A stretch of 64,000 nucleotides of DNA from Hirudo medicinalis (GCA_011800805.1 MPNW01000143.1:104310-168309), one strand, 5' to 3'; counted from the first letter of the stretch, positions 31,352 to 43,579 are shown. A program made the numbers and translations. The notes: generated by a model from the letters alone, not told the origin.

Positions 31352-33893
31352 TTATTTCTCCTCAGAACATTCGTAGTGAGGCTCCAGGAAAGACGATGAA
31401 GTCCACATGGTGCATCCAAGAAGACATTGAAGCTGAAAATAATTGTCAACAACAATAAATAAAATTGCGGTGACTAATTACTCTTTAAAATTATAAAATT
31501 ATAGAAACTTATAAATAGAAAAAAATTTTGGAATAAAAAAAAATTGGTTTCATCTTGCTTCGCTTTGTTTATTGGTCTTATTTGCTTGTGCCCATAAAAG
31601 TACCAGCACTTCTGCTCGAGTTAGTTAATAATTAAGTAGATATATGAAGTAAAATTCTCAGGGTATTACTTCTGCACATGGGCTGTTACAAAGGCAAGTA
31701 TTACAATTATTTTTATCGAACAGATAACCAGAAACTGGACAATCCTGATTGCAAGACTTCTCAGGACAACTGACAACTGAAAAATTATCAATAAGGTAGA
31801 TTATAAATTCTGTCATGCATAGAAAATAGTTCCTAGATTTAATAATGTTTATTAATATTTAATTAAATTACTATTTATCATATATTCAAGTTTAAACACG
31901 AATTATTTCGTGATCTTCAGTAAGACAATAGCAATCGGCTTTCTAAATATGAAAAAGATAAAGAAGTAAACCGATATAAAATTTAATTATTCCGACGATG
32001 TATTTGAGCCAATAAAAATGTTCTCCTCTTACATGTGGGACATGTGGCGACTTTGACCACAGAGCTGAAGTTAGAAGACTCCTCGACACAATATTGTCCT
32101 TGAGGGCATGGATTATACTATCATCACAAAAAATCTTTTTATAACAGTGATAATATTTCGTCTATCATTATTAACCCTTGGATGCCTAAGGTGACACAAC
32201 TTCCAGTTTTAGCTGAGGGGGGGTGGTACAAGTGTACCCCGAAACATTTATGGTTACTGAGCATCAACCGAAAGTTTGTTAATAAAACTAATTTACCTGG
32301 CACTCTGCACAGGTTTAGCAATGCTTATAAACATGGAACTGCCGTAATGAATGATGCTATACAGAAGGGTTGTATTTTACTACATTCATTTGTTTTAAAA
32401 TGACCGAATGCCAATATTTTGTACATATTTAACTAAAAATGATATTTTCCAAAAATTAATCATAAATGAATGTTTATTAGTTAGTGTCACATGTAATAAA
32501 ACAGACGTGAATNCCGACTGGGTTTCTTGCCCTTCCATCTATCAACGGCTTCACCATATCTTCAGCCAGCTGCATGAGAAAGAGTCGGCGTCTATGAGAT
32601 TTTCCCACGTTGTAATTTGGATCATGATCTGACCAAGCACCAAGAAGACATTGTGACCTGCAATATCGATGAAGTCGAAGAACAAGGCTAGTGGCCACCG
32701 TCTACCCGTCCGCAGACACCTGTACTCACGCACAAAAGTATCCACAGTACTCTTCGTTTTATTATAATCTAAGATCATTTCTGGATTAAAATCATGCTCT
32801 TCTCCTTCAATTGCTGCACCTTGATGCTGAGAAGACAGAACAATAACGTTTCTGTTTTTCTTCGGAATGTATGAGACCATTGTCAGTCCTTCATGATGCA
32901 GAAACTTGGAAGAATGAACTGAGCGACCTTTGACTTCACGCAATGCTGGTGGTACATCTTTCTTTGTTTTTCTCATTGTACCAAGAAGTGTATAGTTATT
33001 CTGTTTCAGTTCTTTAGCTAGTGCTACTCCAGTGAAAAAATTATCAGTGGTAATGCTATATCCACCCTGAAGCATACTAATAAGATCTCTCACAACTCTA
33101 GCACCTTGATGTTGTTCTCTCTGGCCACCAGGGCCCTAGTCCGGTGTAAACTTAAAGGTTTAGGGTAATTCATATGCAGTAAACCTTTAAGTTTACACCG
33201 GACTAGGGCGGACACCAAACTTTGATGCCATACTTACCTGGTTTTGTTGGCATATATACCCTGAAAGGGCAGTTACCACAAAATGCAATGAAACCTTATA
33301 AAAAATATTTACATGCTGTTATCACACACATGTTGAAGCTAATTCTCACAAAAATTCAGGACAAAATTTCAAAAAGAGATTCTAGGATTTCAAAAAAGGA
33401 AACTTTGGGTTTTTTTTTTTTTTAGGCATTCAAGGGTTAAATTTTTTAAAATAATGCACTTACGAAAAACGATTAATATAATATATGTTAATATAATATA
33501 TATTATATGATTTAGTAAAAAACTCTGGCAAAGTAGAACTTGGAATCACTTACACGAACACCGCATCTCGTGACGCAGAAGGAACACGAGCAACCTGTCT
33601 TCTTGAAGTTAACCTTCTGGTCACAAGGATTGGTACTTGATGGGCAGAAGTCACATTCTGCAAAGGCACATTTATTTAGAGACAAAAACGCAGAAAAATT
33701 AATAGAAATTTAGCAATATTAATAACATTATTAATTGAATTTTGATTAGTTTGTTAGCAACTAACGAATGGTCTAGGATTATCTAAAAATCTTAGATGTT
33801 TTGCATCAAAAGTAAGCCAACATTACGGGGTAAATGGGCGTGTTCAGAATATACCGCCAAGAAAATCAGGAGGATGACAGCTTTCATTCTCAT
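31352..33893 (-). CDS. Secreted antistasin-like cysteine-rich protein D, 147 aa
   Basis: Five exons (33893-33827, 33657-33554, 32117-32033, 31776-31670, 31432-31352). Signal peptide MRMKAVILLIFLAVYSEHA; a Met three codons in is an alternative start. Exon 2 has CDFCP and CSCSFCVTRC. Exon 3 is YNPCPQGQYCVEESSNFS. Exon 4 is the antistasin-type repeat CNQDCPVSGYLFDKNNCNTC then LCNSPC. Exon 5 is LQCLLGCTMWTSSSFLEPHY. Subfamily 2. As in gene C the NGC glycine is replaced (NNC). The exon 1 donor (GTAATG) was chosen because it gives the phase-1 junction shared by all paralogs. A nearer GTATAT would be out of phase. Intron 2 contains a complete-ended piggyBac-like element. Confidence 0.82.
32171..33440 (-). 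mobile_element. piggyBac-like DNA transposon flanked by TTAA
   Basis: Body 32175-33436 with TTAA on both sides (32171-32174, 33437-33440). Terminal repeats are CCCTTGGATGCCTAA on the left and, inverted, CCCTTGAATGCCTAA on the right. The minus strand (33093-32551) encodes a transposase piece: GGYSITTDNFFTGVALAKEL, LLGTMRKTKKDVPPAL, ILDYNKTKSTVDTFV, WPLALFFDFIDIAGHNVF. This is the DDE order of piggyBac/PGBD transposases, including DN-FT and the DYNK-x-VD segment. The N-terminal part is missing. Upstream the frame is interrupted by a palindromic insertion (33134-33208), with KPGKYGIKVW on its far side. An N sits at 32513. Confidence 0.88.
33134..33208. mobile_element. Hairpin insertion (candidate MITE) nested in piggyBac
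   Basis: Two perfectly complementary 29-nt arms (33134-33162 and 33180-33208) flank a 17-nt spacer. The arms start CCCTAGTCCGGTGTAAACTT. The insertion splits the piggyBac transposase frame, so it came later. A TA on each side of the GTCCGG core would fit a Tc1/mariner-type target duplication, but the exact ends are ambiguous. Confidence 0.75.
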
Positions 33894-35159
33894 CAGAGTT
33901 TCTTGAATTCAAAGTTACCAATTAATTTCGAAGAGGCTGGAATGTAAATACCAATGTAACAATTATCTTATCACTTCAGATTTAACTACATAATTATAAT
34001 CTTTATTTTAAACTTAAATATAATTTATAAAATATTTGAAGTCTATTAGAAAATAAAAACTTATTTGAGAACTCGCCTCAGGTAGAAAGTGATACCGAAG
34101 AAAATAAATGATGAATTGAGTATATAAGCTGAAAATGTTTCAGCCTATGATATTTGATGCGAGTGCAACAGATGTGTTGATAGACAGTTTATGTTTTAAT
34201 CAATTGGATTGGAAGATGGTTTTAATCCTACAAATCCCGCGATTCTACAATATTCTCTATTTTCAAGAATATTTTTAATAGTAAAATGGTCAAATGCATT
34301 GTAACTGCAACTGTTGCCTTTGTTGTATTTTAGAATATTCATCAACATTTACCTTTTTGTATTGAGATATTTTAGTTTTATTTGTCAATATGTATGTATT
34401 TGCTTACTCTTAATATTTGACATTTGTATATAAATTCTAATTTCACTTTTAATTATTCATGCATCTGTCACTTTAAACTGTTGTATTTTCATATTACCCT
34501 GGCGATGGCCTTAGAGGAAAGTGACGAGTCGCTTAATAAAAGCACAAATATAAATTTAGTGGCAACGTTTTTATGTACTTAAAACATTGCGAGCGGATAA
34601 TTGAAAAACAATCCCCTCTAAATGGCGAACTTTATTAAAGTAAATAATATAACATTTTTAATAGGTAATAGTAACATAAGTAACGTCCAAGTTGGTAAAG
34701 GCTATCGACTGACATGACAATTAAATCTGTTCCTCCGTTATCTCAAGAAAGTCATCCATGATGAACAAGCCACCATTATACTCTAAATGATATTATCATG
34801 TAGACCTTGGACTCCTAACAAATTATAAATTGCGGTTCTTCTTCATTTTACTTCATTCAACATTTAAGCAAATGTATGCAGTACATCCGAGGGTATTTTC
34901 ACATTTCATCTTCCTATTTATAATTTTTGTTTTATTTAAATTACAAATATTTGTAAATATTTGCTATATTTTAAAAATTCATCACTAAATTTAGAGAAAG
35001 CCGTCTAAGGAACGTAATACCAGTTTTAAAAACGTGGTGAAGGCAGAGTGATAAAAATAACTGTGATGGATGTAAATCTGTCATGCACTGAAAGCTTCGT
35101 TGATGTAGAATACAAAAATCAAACAATTCAGCCTTTGATGAAGAAATATCACAAGGCGT

Positions 35160-35215
35160 ATCATTATTACTATTATTATTATTATTACTATTATTATTAT
35201 TATTATTATTTTTAT
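35160..35215. repeat. (ATT)n microsatellite
   Basis: Run of ATT triplets with a few ACT interruptions. The frames reading poly-Tyr and poly-Asn across it are artefacts. Confidence 0.85.
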
Positions 35216-35439
35216 TTTGAACGACCAAACATTCAAATCCATCTGTCCAAAGAAAATGAACCGTAACATAAAAGTTTGAGTCCACAAACATGGCTCGGGA
35301 TCTCCGCGGGACTATGAAAGTGAATATAACTTAACTTAATTGAAATAACTTAAACTATGCATGCACGATTCATTACAAATCAAACAAAAAGAACAAAAAA
35401 ATCTAGTTCTGTCAATTCATTCGACCGTTCTTCTGTTTC

Positions 35440-35545
35440 TTAATACTCCGCCTTGGAGCTCCGACAGGGATCCTCAGAGGAGGTTCCCCTGTCTTCAAAC
35501 GTTTCGGCCCTTTGAATCTCCTGACGTTTTCGGGGGGGGGGGTGA
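35440..35545 (-). repeat. Dispersed repeat, inverted relative of 30640-30790
   Basis: On the minus strand this reads RRFKGPKRLKTGEPPLRIPV, with similarity to the copy at 30640-30790. It carries an 11-base G run near 35531. It is probably a segment of the retroelement that surrounds the gap. Confidence 0.5.
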
Positions 35546-35599
35546 TCACCGGATGTCCCTGTCGGTTTTTTTATGCTTCGGAACCCAACGCTTAACGCC

Positions 35600-35791
35600 G
35601 GCTATGAGAAGCTCTCTTTGGCCTTCTTATGCCGGTCACTGCTGCCTGGTCTGGAGCGACTTCTGAAAGCTCTCAATGGCTTCTTCATGTCGCATACTAC
35701 CTGCTTTGACCTGCAATCTTCGACTATGCGAGGCTCTCTTTGGCCTTTTTATGTCGATCGCATCCACCCCAGTTGCCTACAGCGGTCATGA
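35600..35791. repeat. Imperfect tandem repeat running into the gap
   Basis: Three diverged units of about 56-65 bp begin near 35608, 35664 and 35729, each with GCTCTC followed by TGGC and a TT-ATG core. The array runs directly into the N run, suggesting the assembly failed in a longer tandem array. Confidence 0.55.
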
Positions 35792-36748
35792 NNNNNNNNN
35801 NNNNNNNNNNNNNNNNNNNNNNNNNNNNNNNNNNNNNNNNNNNNNNNNNNNNNNNNNNNNNNNNNNNNNNNNNNNNNNNNNNNNNNNNNNNNNNNNNNNN
35901 NNNNNNNNNNNNNNNNNNNNNNNNNNNNNNNNNNNNNNNNNNNNNNNNNNNNNNNNNNNNNNNNNNNNNNNNNNNNNNNNNNNNNNNNNNNNNNNNNNNN
36001 NNNNNNNNNNNNNNNNNNNNNNNNNNNNNNNNNNNNNNNNNNNNNNNNNNNNNNNNNNNNNNNNNNNNNNNNNNNNNNNNNNNNNNNNNNNNNNNNNNNN
36101 NNNNNNNNNNNNNNNNNNNNNNNNNNNNNNNNNNNNNNNNNNNNNNNNNNNNNNNNNNNNNNNNNNNNNNNNNNNNNNNNNNNNNNNNNNNNNNNNNNNN
36201 NNNNNNNNNNNNNNNNNNNNNNNNNNNNNNNNNNNNNNNNNNNNNNNNNNNNNNNNNNNNNNNNNNNNNNNNNNNNNNNNNNNNNNNNNNNNNNNNNNNN
36301 NNNNNNNNNNNNNNNNNNNNNNNNNNNNNNNNNNNNNNNNNNNNNNNNNNNNNNNNNNNNNNNNNNNNNNNNNNNNNNNNNNNNNNNNNNNNNNNNNNNN
36401 NNNNNNNNNNNNNNNNNNNNNNNNNNNNNNNNNNNNNNNNNNNNNNNNNNNNNNNNNNNNNNNNNNNNNNNNNNNNNNNNNNNNNNNNNNNNNNNNNNNN
36501 NNNNNNNNNNNNNNNNNNNNNNNNNNNNNNNNNNNNNNNNNNNNNNNNNNNNNNNNNNNNNNNNNNNNNNNNNNNNNNNNNNNNNNNNNNNNNNNNNNNN
36601 NNNNNNNNNNNNNNNNNNNNNNNNNNNNNNNNNNNNNNNNNNNNNNNNNNNNNNNNNNNNNNNNNNNNNNNNNNNNNNNNNNNNNNNNNNNNNNNNNNNN
36701 NNNNNNNNNNNNNNNNNNNNNNNNNNNNNNNNNNNNNNNNNNNNNNNN
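35792..36748. other. Assembly gap (957 N)
   Basis: Unsequenced. Frames translated across it are meaningless. Its length may be an estimate. Confidence 0.99.
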
Positions 36749-36989
36749 TAATTTCTTTGTAGCGGCAGCCGGACTTAGAAATTTTCGGGACTCGACCGCG
36801 GGCCTTTACGCGACCGCGGTTTGGTCCGCAGTCCATAGTGCTTTGCGAGCCCGCGGTCGGCCCATTCCACCCGACGATACCGCGCGTCTCTCGGCCAATG
36901 CTTTGGCCCCGTCGTTCGGTGGATCATTCACACCGGAGATCGACGGCTTTCTCCTGCTTTCGTGAAGTGGCTTAAGACTTCTTCTGGCT

Positions 36990-37950
36990 CCTCATGTGCC
37001 AGATCCAGAATGATGCCGCTTCTGCGGCGTCAAACATCTTTGTCATAGCCTTCTTTCTTTCGCGGCTAGACAGTCCAATCTTCGCGAGGAAAGCGTAAGT
37101 CGACCTGCCGACCTACCGCTCTTCTTTTGTAAGTAATGGCATGGAGGGCCCCTGGTTGTCCTCTGATTCTTACGACCCACTTCTTGCTTACCCCCATCTT
37201 ATTGACTTTCTTTAATTTGTCTGCAAGCAGTTTCTTGCAGTCTTCCCTGTCTTCCTTTGAAAAATCAAGGCTTAGGATAACTTTACTGAAGCTCTCATTA
37301 TCTTTCAATATGCTGCTGTTATCCAGAACCATGATCTTGGTCTAAAAGCTTTCAAATTTTATCAACAAGGGCCTTGGTTATGGAAGATTCTTCAACTTTT
37401 TTTGCCAATTCTGAACATTTCCAAGATTTCTTTTTCTACTTTTTTTTCGCTATTTCTTCTTTCAGGAGCTTTGACATGAGTACTTTTTCTTTGGACTTCC
37501 CAATATCTTCTGTCAAATTGTAAACTGATGTTGTTCTGTCTTCTTTGACTTTCATTGTTCATTTCTATTTTTGAGTTTGTCACTGATTCTTGGACTTTCT
37601 CTAAATCTGTAATCAAGGTTTCAACCTTATTTTCAAATAAACTTGACCATTGTTTGGTTTCTTGATGTTCTCATCCAACTTTTGTATTAAAACTTTGTTC
37701 AACTCATTCAAGTTCTGTTGAAGCCCTTTGTTTTCCTTGCTTTTTAACGCATCAACCAACTTATCAGTTGTCTTGATAATCAGATTTTTTTTACCTTTCA
37801 ATTGTTCCTTTGCGTTTTCGTCCGCAAATTTCTTTAGACAGTCCTCGTTTTACTTTAAACAATTTTCATTCAAATGAAAACCGAGAAGTTCGGCCGCAAT
37901 CTCAGATTCACAACTGGCCTATTTCGCATTTCTCGGTCTCGGCATAATTT
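36990..37950 (-). mobile_element. Probable LINE ORF1 remnant
   Basis: On the minus strand, MPRPRNAK (ATG near 37949) is followed by an early stop. Then come Lys/Glu/Asn-rich segments likely to form coiled coils (37801-37613 and 37616-37392) and a segment with SFSKVILSLDFSKEDREDCK and SKKWVVRIRGQP (37332-37066). The last resembles the basic nucleic-acid-binding part of LINE ORF1 proteins. Frames change several times, so it is inactive. The family cannot be named from this. Confidence 0.45.
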
Positions 37951-37956
37951 TTATTT

Positions 37957-38211
37957 TCTTAAATTACGAGGAATGTTTCCTGAAGTCCTGAATATCAATA
38001 TTCTGTGACTGAAATTAATTCTATCAGTCTTTTAACTGCAAAGTTTTAAGGAATTCATTATTATTATTATTATTATTATTATTNTCTTAAATTACGAGGA
38101 ATGTTTCCTGAAGTCCTGAATATCAATATTCTGTGACTGAAATTAATTCTATCAGTCTTTTAACTGCAAAGTTTTAAGGAATTCATTATTATTATTATTA
38201 TTATTATTATT
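37957..38211 (+). repeat. Direct duplication of about 127 bp across a single N
   Basis: Bases 37957-38083 and 38085-38211 are essentially identical, separated only by one N (38084). Both copies end in the same ATT microsatellite. It looks like two contig ends overlapped but not merged. Confidence 0.9.
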
Positions 38212-38508
38212 GTTGTTATTATTATTATGCAAAATCACAATGAAATATAAGTTTGTGTGGTGTTAGGTTATATATGGTTATTCGTAGTAATTACCATTCA
38301 ATTGTTATGAGTGCAAACAGAAATTACACATAGAACAGCAAATACACAAAGTCTCAAGATTTCGCTTTATTTAGGTCAGCATATTAAGCTGGTTTAGTTA
38401 AAGCTATCTAACTCCTTAGTATCGACATCACTTTTTGTTCAAACAGTCTTGTTTAATAATGCCGTAATAATTAATGGCGATGGCACCATTAATTTTTAAT
38501 TCCTCTAT

Positions 38509-39984
38509 TCATTGCACCTCTTCACATTCAGCATTTGGTTCCATGAAGCTTGAAGTGCTCCACATGATGCATTCGTTTGGACATTGAAGCTGAAAACATT
38601 ATTTCTTAGAAATGGTGCTAAAATAACAAATAAATTTAAACATTTTCTGAAAATGAACTCATAATTACATCATTAAATTTACCATAGAAATAAGATCAAA
38701 GCTAATGTATGTTTCATAATATCAGTTTTAATTCGTTCGTATTGATTTTGATTGTGGCTGTGCCCGTCACGATTGCCTGGTTTTTTATTTCTAATTAATA
38801 AGCGCAAAAGTTAAATAATCAACGAAAGTCAACAAAAAAAAACCTCTTCACATAGATCGTTGCAAAGACAAGTTTGGCAGTTGTTCTTGTCCACGAAGTA
38901 GCCAGACGCAGGACATTCAAGAGGACAAGAAAACTCAGGACAAGCAGTAACTAAAACGATCATCAATCCTTTTTAAGATTTATATATAAATTTCTGAACA
39001 ATTTCTTTTTGGCCATAATTAGAATGCATATCCTGTAAAAGTCTTCACTTATATTCTTATGCTCTTTCTTCATAGTATCAAAGGTTTTTTTTTTTTTGGC
39101 AGAGAAAATTATCGTAAATCATTCGGAATTTAAATATAAATTGTTGATAAAAATACTAAAATTTAAAGTCTTTATCTGTGATTCCATTGAAACTCACATG
39201 GCGTGCATTTGGCAACAAAAACCTTCTCGCTGAAACTTGAAGGCACCTCAATGCATTCCTCTCCTACGCCGCATCTGTTGTACTACAAATCAACTTTCAG
39301 TGACATTTCATGCAATATTCATAAATTGCAGAAACATAAAGTGCATTTGTCATTTAAACAAATAAGCTATTATTACAATTAGCAAATAATTTGAATCAAC
39401 CAACTCACGCGGACACTGCACCTGGTGATGCAAGTGGAACATGTGCAGTTGTCTTTTACCACGCTGACCATTTGATCACAAGGACTTGTGCTTGTTGGAC
39501 AGTCCGTGCATCCTAAAATTAGAATTCATTAGTTAGTTAGACGATACAACGTTATAAGTACTAATGCATTGATACTAATTGATAAATAATAATTATTACT
39601 TTTCGGAAGCACCTCAACAAGGATTTCAGCACTTTAAAGTTTTTTCTTAACATTAAATTGAAAAATTAAGTTGGAGTTAATAAAATAATGAAGCTGATTA
39701 TTTTTTGTTTGTTTTTTGTTTTGAGCAATTTTATTCAACCAAGCATACAAATAACAAACACAAAAGCTACACAAGAAACCAAATAAAATAACTCAAGGGT
39801 CAGCCTTAAGGAAACACACGCTTCCGCTATCAGACTGACCCTCATTAACAGGTCACAAGAAGGCACCGCAAGAACAAATGTAAACAAATGAACTAATTAA
39901 ATAATAATATTTGAATTCATTGTTACTTGGTAAGCGGCCAAGAACTGAACACAAGACCAGCACAAGAATCAAAACTGTTTTCAT
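38509..39984 (-). CDS. Secreted antistasin-like cysteine-rich protein E, 144 aa
   Basis: Five exons (39984-39927, 39512-39409, 39282-39198, 38950-38844, 38589-38509). Signal peptide MKTVLILVLVLCSVLG. Exon 2 has CTDCP and CTCSTCITRC. Exon 3 is YNRCGVGEECIEVPSSFS. Exon 4 is the antistasin-type repeat CPLECPASGYFVDKNNCQTC then LCNDLC. Exon 5 is LQCPNECIMWSTSSFMEPN, ending CEEVQ. Subfamily 2. The last exon is very close to that of gene B, both at DNA and protein level, pointing to recent duplication or gene conversion. The exon 4 donor is an unusual GTTTTTTTT. Confidence 0.85.
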
Positions 39985-42400
39985 TCTAAAACTGATAAAT
40001 TAAAGAGTAACAAAGTAAAAACTGATGCGTTAAAATTTCAAAACGACAAATAATTACAATTGAGACAAACGAAATTTAATAAATTCTAGCATAATAAATA
40101 TCTTTTAAAGTCTAATAAACTCAAGATATTTGAAGCTGAATGAAAAAGCAATACAAACTCGTCTTGAACTATCGCAAGCGTCAAATAGCTCCGAATTTAT
40201 AGACCCCCGCAATTGGTCTGTGCCAAGACATTTTCATCTGGACGACAGATGTAAGCCTGCTTAGTTGATTTTTTTTTATCTAATGATTTTCGAATATCAA
40301 TAATAAAGATTAAAGGACTCAAAAATGTGCTGCTTAAATGATTGTAAACGTGATGTTCAAGGATGTTCAAGCAAGTGACTGACAAATGAATGAGACAAAT
40401 TTCCATCACAATGAGAAGGTTGACATTCCAATAATCTTGTTGGCGAAACTTTTACAATATTTTGTTTATTAAACGTCCATTTTCTGAAATGTGTGTTAGA
40501 TTCTATTAATTGTTGAGCTATTATAAGTTTCTCAATAAGAATGGCACTATTATCTTTGGATGAAGTTCATCGAATCATGGTTCTATGATTCTTGAAATTT
40601 ATTACAATTCGTAATAAATTAAGTAATTACGTAACTAATTAGCAGTTAAATATATAATAAATGCAATAATTATTCATTTTTGATTACAACCATAATTTTT
40701 TTTAAATATTTATAAACTGAAGATTTATTGTTTGATGACAACAAAATGTGCCTCATGGGAGGAGTTTTGTCGTTGTAATTGCTCATTACTGATGGAGACT
40801 CAGTTGTTAATCATTTTTTAATTCATGAAATGTTTGCCTAGAATGCAAAAACATAATAACAAGGTTATTGTTATCCTCCGTTTTAGAATAAAATAAATGA
40901 AATAATTACGCAGCCACGTTGTCAGAATTAAAACAAAAACTAACAAATTTATAATTATAAAGTCTATGTTTGCAATAAAATGTGAAACTAAAGAGCAGAC
41001 TTTGTTTTGTAGCGAAAATGTATCTCGCATGCGACCTTATGGGCAGTATACTTCATCCACATCAAGGAGTGGTCCATCATTCGTAGGTTTATCACGCAGA
41101 CATTTTTAGACTTCGTAAAGCAGTACATTTTCGGGGTTTATTTGTAAAACGATTTTCTTATAACATATTATCCTGTCCAATTGTAAACTTTCGACTGTTA
41201 ATTATATGTAAAGAATTTAACTAGTACATAATAAATTATTTATTAAGCCGAATAACAGCAATATTACATTATTTATTATTATTATTTATGGCGTTAAACT
41301 TCATTTATTAGTCATAAAAGATATTAATAATAAATTATTTATTATTTTAACTTATTTCGCCGTTATTATTACTACTATTATTGTTATTGTTATTACGATT
41401 ATTATTACTGTATTTTTAAATATTTAATAATTTATTCATAAATAAGTTTATTTCATTTGTAAAAGAAACGTTCAAGGTCATAAAAAATGATTATTTATGG
41501 GGAGGGTTTGTCATATTCTGCAATTCACACGTGGTTCTTTCACTATTTTATGGTGTAATCTTTTATAAATAATTTTACGTTTAACAATTATATTGAGGTT
41601 ACCCTACATTAAAATATTTGCCGATTAATTATTTATTAATAATATGAAGTATTTTATATTGTGAAGTAACATTGTAACACTTAAATTAGAGTCTAACTTC
41701 TGAAGTTTCAATATTTTTTTTTATAAACATTTGTTGGCTGGGAGGGCGGATCATCCACATAGCCTTTATCTCCTGATGAGGTGAACTGCATGGGTAAAGC
41801 GTTCAGTTTCAAGATTTCTGAGTAATGTCAAAAAATCTTTTGAGAACGACTCAACCAGCCGGTGCAATGGACACAATGATCTCTTTATTCAACGATTTGT
41901 GATTAAGAAAAATTCAGTCACATACTGAAGATTTGAAGGGTATCTGGTGTTATGTTAAATCAAGCTTGATGCAAGTAACTTAAATCTCATATTTGAAATG
42001 GCTCAATTTCTTCCGAAATTAGATTTAGCAATGAAAGTTATTTGAAATCAGAGATCACGCAATGAAGACCGTTGATGGTCCAAAAACAAACAGTGGATCA
42101 ACAGTTGATGTCATTTTAAAATCAACATGTGATACGTGTTTGCGTCGTTCGATAACAATCAATAATCGTCCGAAGTAAACCAGTTGCTTTCATGCATAAT
42201 TTTGAATCTATTCATCGGGAGACTTATAAAGGAGGGACAAGGTAGCTGTTACACCTGATACTGGTGGTATTCAAACTCTAAAAGTAATCATTTTGAACCT
42301 CTAAAAGTAACCTATTTTCATTTTCATTAATTAATGCTAGAAATTAAGATAACATATTAAACTACAAATTGAATTCGACAGTTAAGCAGTTTCTTTAAAG
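39985..42400. other. Spacer between divergent genes E and F, no gene seen
   Basis: About 2.4 kb between the start codons of E (minus) and F (plus), so it contains both promoters. Very AT-rich, with an ATT-rich patch near 41270-41410. Short frames only; no TATA box could be assigned with confidence. Confidence 0.4.
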
Positions 42401-43579
42401 ATGCAGAACCTGTACATCTTGGTCGTGTCCTTCCTGATTGCCTCAGTGGCAGAAGGGAAGTCCACAGATTCACCGCCGCTGGAGATCGACTTGGCCAACG
42501 TGTTTACAAACGTACAAAGTTAGCCATCGATTTCTTTTACCCTAATACTATTGTTTAATGAAATCATTTCAGAACGCAAACAAATCGAAAAGTGTTTGAA
42601 AAATATTTATACTTAAATTAAAATCCTTGAATATTCATTTGCATTTAACTTTCTAGAATATAACTTGAAATATATTTACAAGAAAAATTTATGTAATAAA
42701 ATAAATAATTATGAATGGAAATGACTTTAAGGCCATTCGTTTATTAGCTTATTGAAAGTTTGATAACTAAAGTCAATAAAAGCAACAACTTTGCTGTAAA
42801 CTTTTATAATCCAATACTTTACAGAAGATGCCACTGATGCTCCAGAATATGAAGAGGAATGCCCGTTCTGTCCAGTGTGTCCTACCTGCCCAGAGAACGA
42901 TATGGAATGTCACTTTCCTGTGTTTATCGACACACCTTGTTTCTGTTTCACTTGTTTGACGAGATGTTACTCCAGGGTTTGTTTTTAGTAAGATAGGATT
43001 AGAATTCTAATTGTTGTCGTAATTGTTGTTTTGCCACGCATATTCTCATCTGCTAGAGAAATAGCAATTTATTTGTAGAATTCGGTTTGCGGAAAAGGTG
43101 AAGCTTGTGTTTTGGAGGATGTCAACTATGGCAATGTCACACTTGGACAAACCGCTGTTTGCAAGCCCTGTAATTATTTTAAATTTTTATTAAAGTGTAT
43201 AAATACCACATTATAAATTACATTGGACCGTTTGTTAATCACATTTACAAAGTCAAACAATGCCGTAAAGTGAAATGTCATAATGAGTGCCCAGTGAGTG
43301 GATTCTTCGTCGATGTCAACGGATGCAAAACATGTCTTTGCAATGATCCTTGCAAGGAGGTAATTGTGTGAACATTCTAAGCAGAAGTTCAGTTTTAACA
43401 ATGTATTTAAATGTGTGAATATTTCAGAATAGCATAACGTAAAAATGTTTTAATTTGTTAGTAATGAATACAATTTTGGATCACATTTTGTTATTCAGCT
43501 GAAATGTGAAGGAGAATGTTTCGCGTTCATGACAAATGTTGGCATGGAACCTAACTACCTTTGCGATGTGGATTTTTAA
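42401..43579 (+). CDS. Secreted antistasin-like cysteine-rich protein F, 182 aa
   Basis: The only plus-strand member. Five exons (42401-42518, 42825-42976, 43079-43169, 43253-43359, 43499-43579). Signal peptide MQNLYILVVSFLIASVAEG, then an acidic spacer not found in the paralogs (LEIDLANVFTNVQ, DATDAPEYEEE). Exon 2 has an expanded CPFCPVCPTCP and CFCFTCLTRC. Exon 3 is NSVCGKGEACVLEDVNYGNV. Exon 4 is the antistasin-type repeat CHNECPVSGFFVDVNGCKTC then LCNDPC. Exon 5 is LKCEGECFAFMTNVGMEPNY. Subfamily 1 with A and G (91-nt exon 3, ending DPCKE). The exon 1 donor (GTTAGC) was picked over an in-frame GTACAA because it gives the family's phase 1. Confidence 0.83.

Larger units (their letters stand above)
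33894..38508. other. Spacer between genes D and E; repeats, LINE remnant and gap
   Basis: Contains the gene D upstream region, AT-rich DNA, an ATT microsatellite (35160-35215), a retroelement-related block around the assembly gap (35440-37950) and a duplicated segment (37957-38211). No host gene is recognised. Confidence 0.45.

Noticed and set aside
33134..33208. CRISPR-like repeat or terminator
   Set aside because: Single hairpin in a eukaryotic transposon; no array and no spacer regularity.
35676..36965. Long frames across the N run
   Set aside because: Artefact of translating unknown bases.
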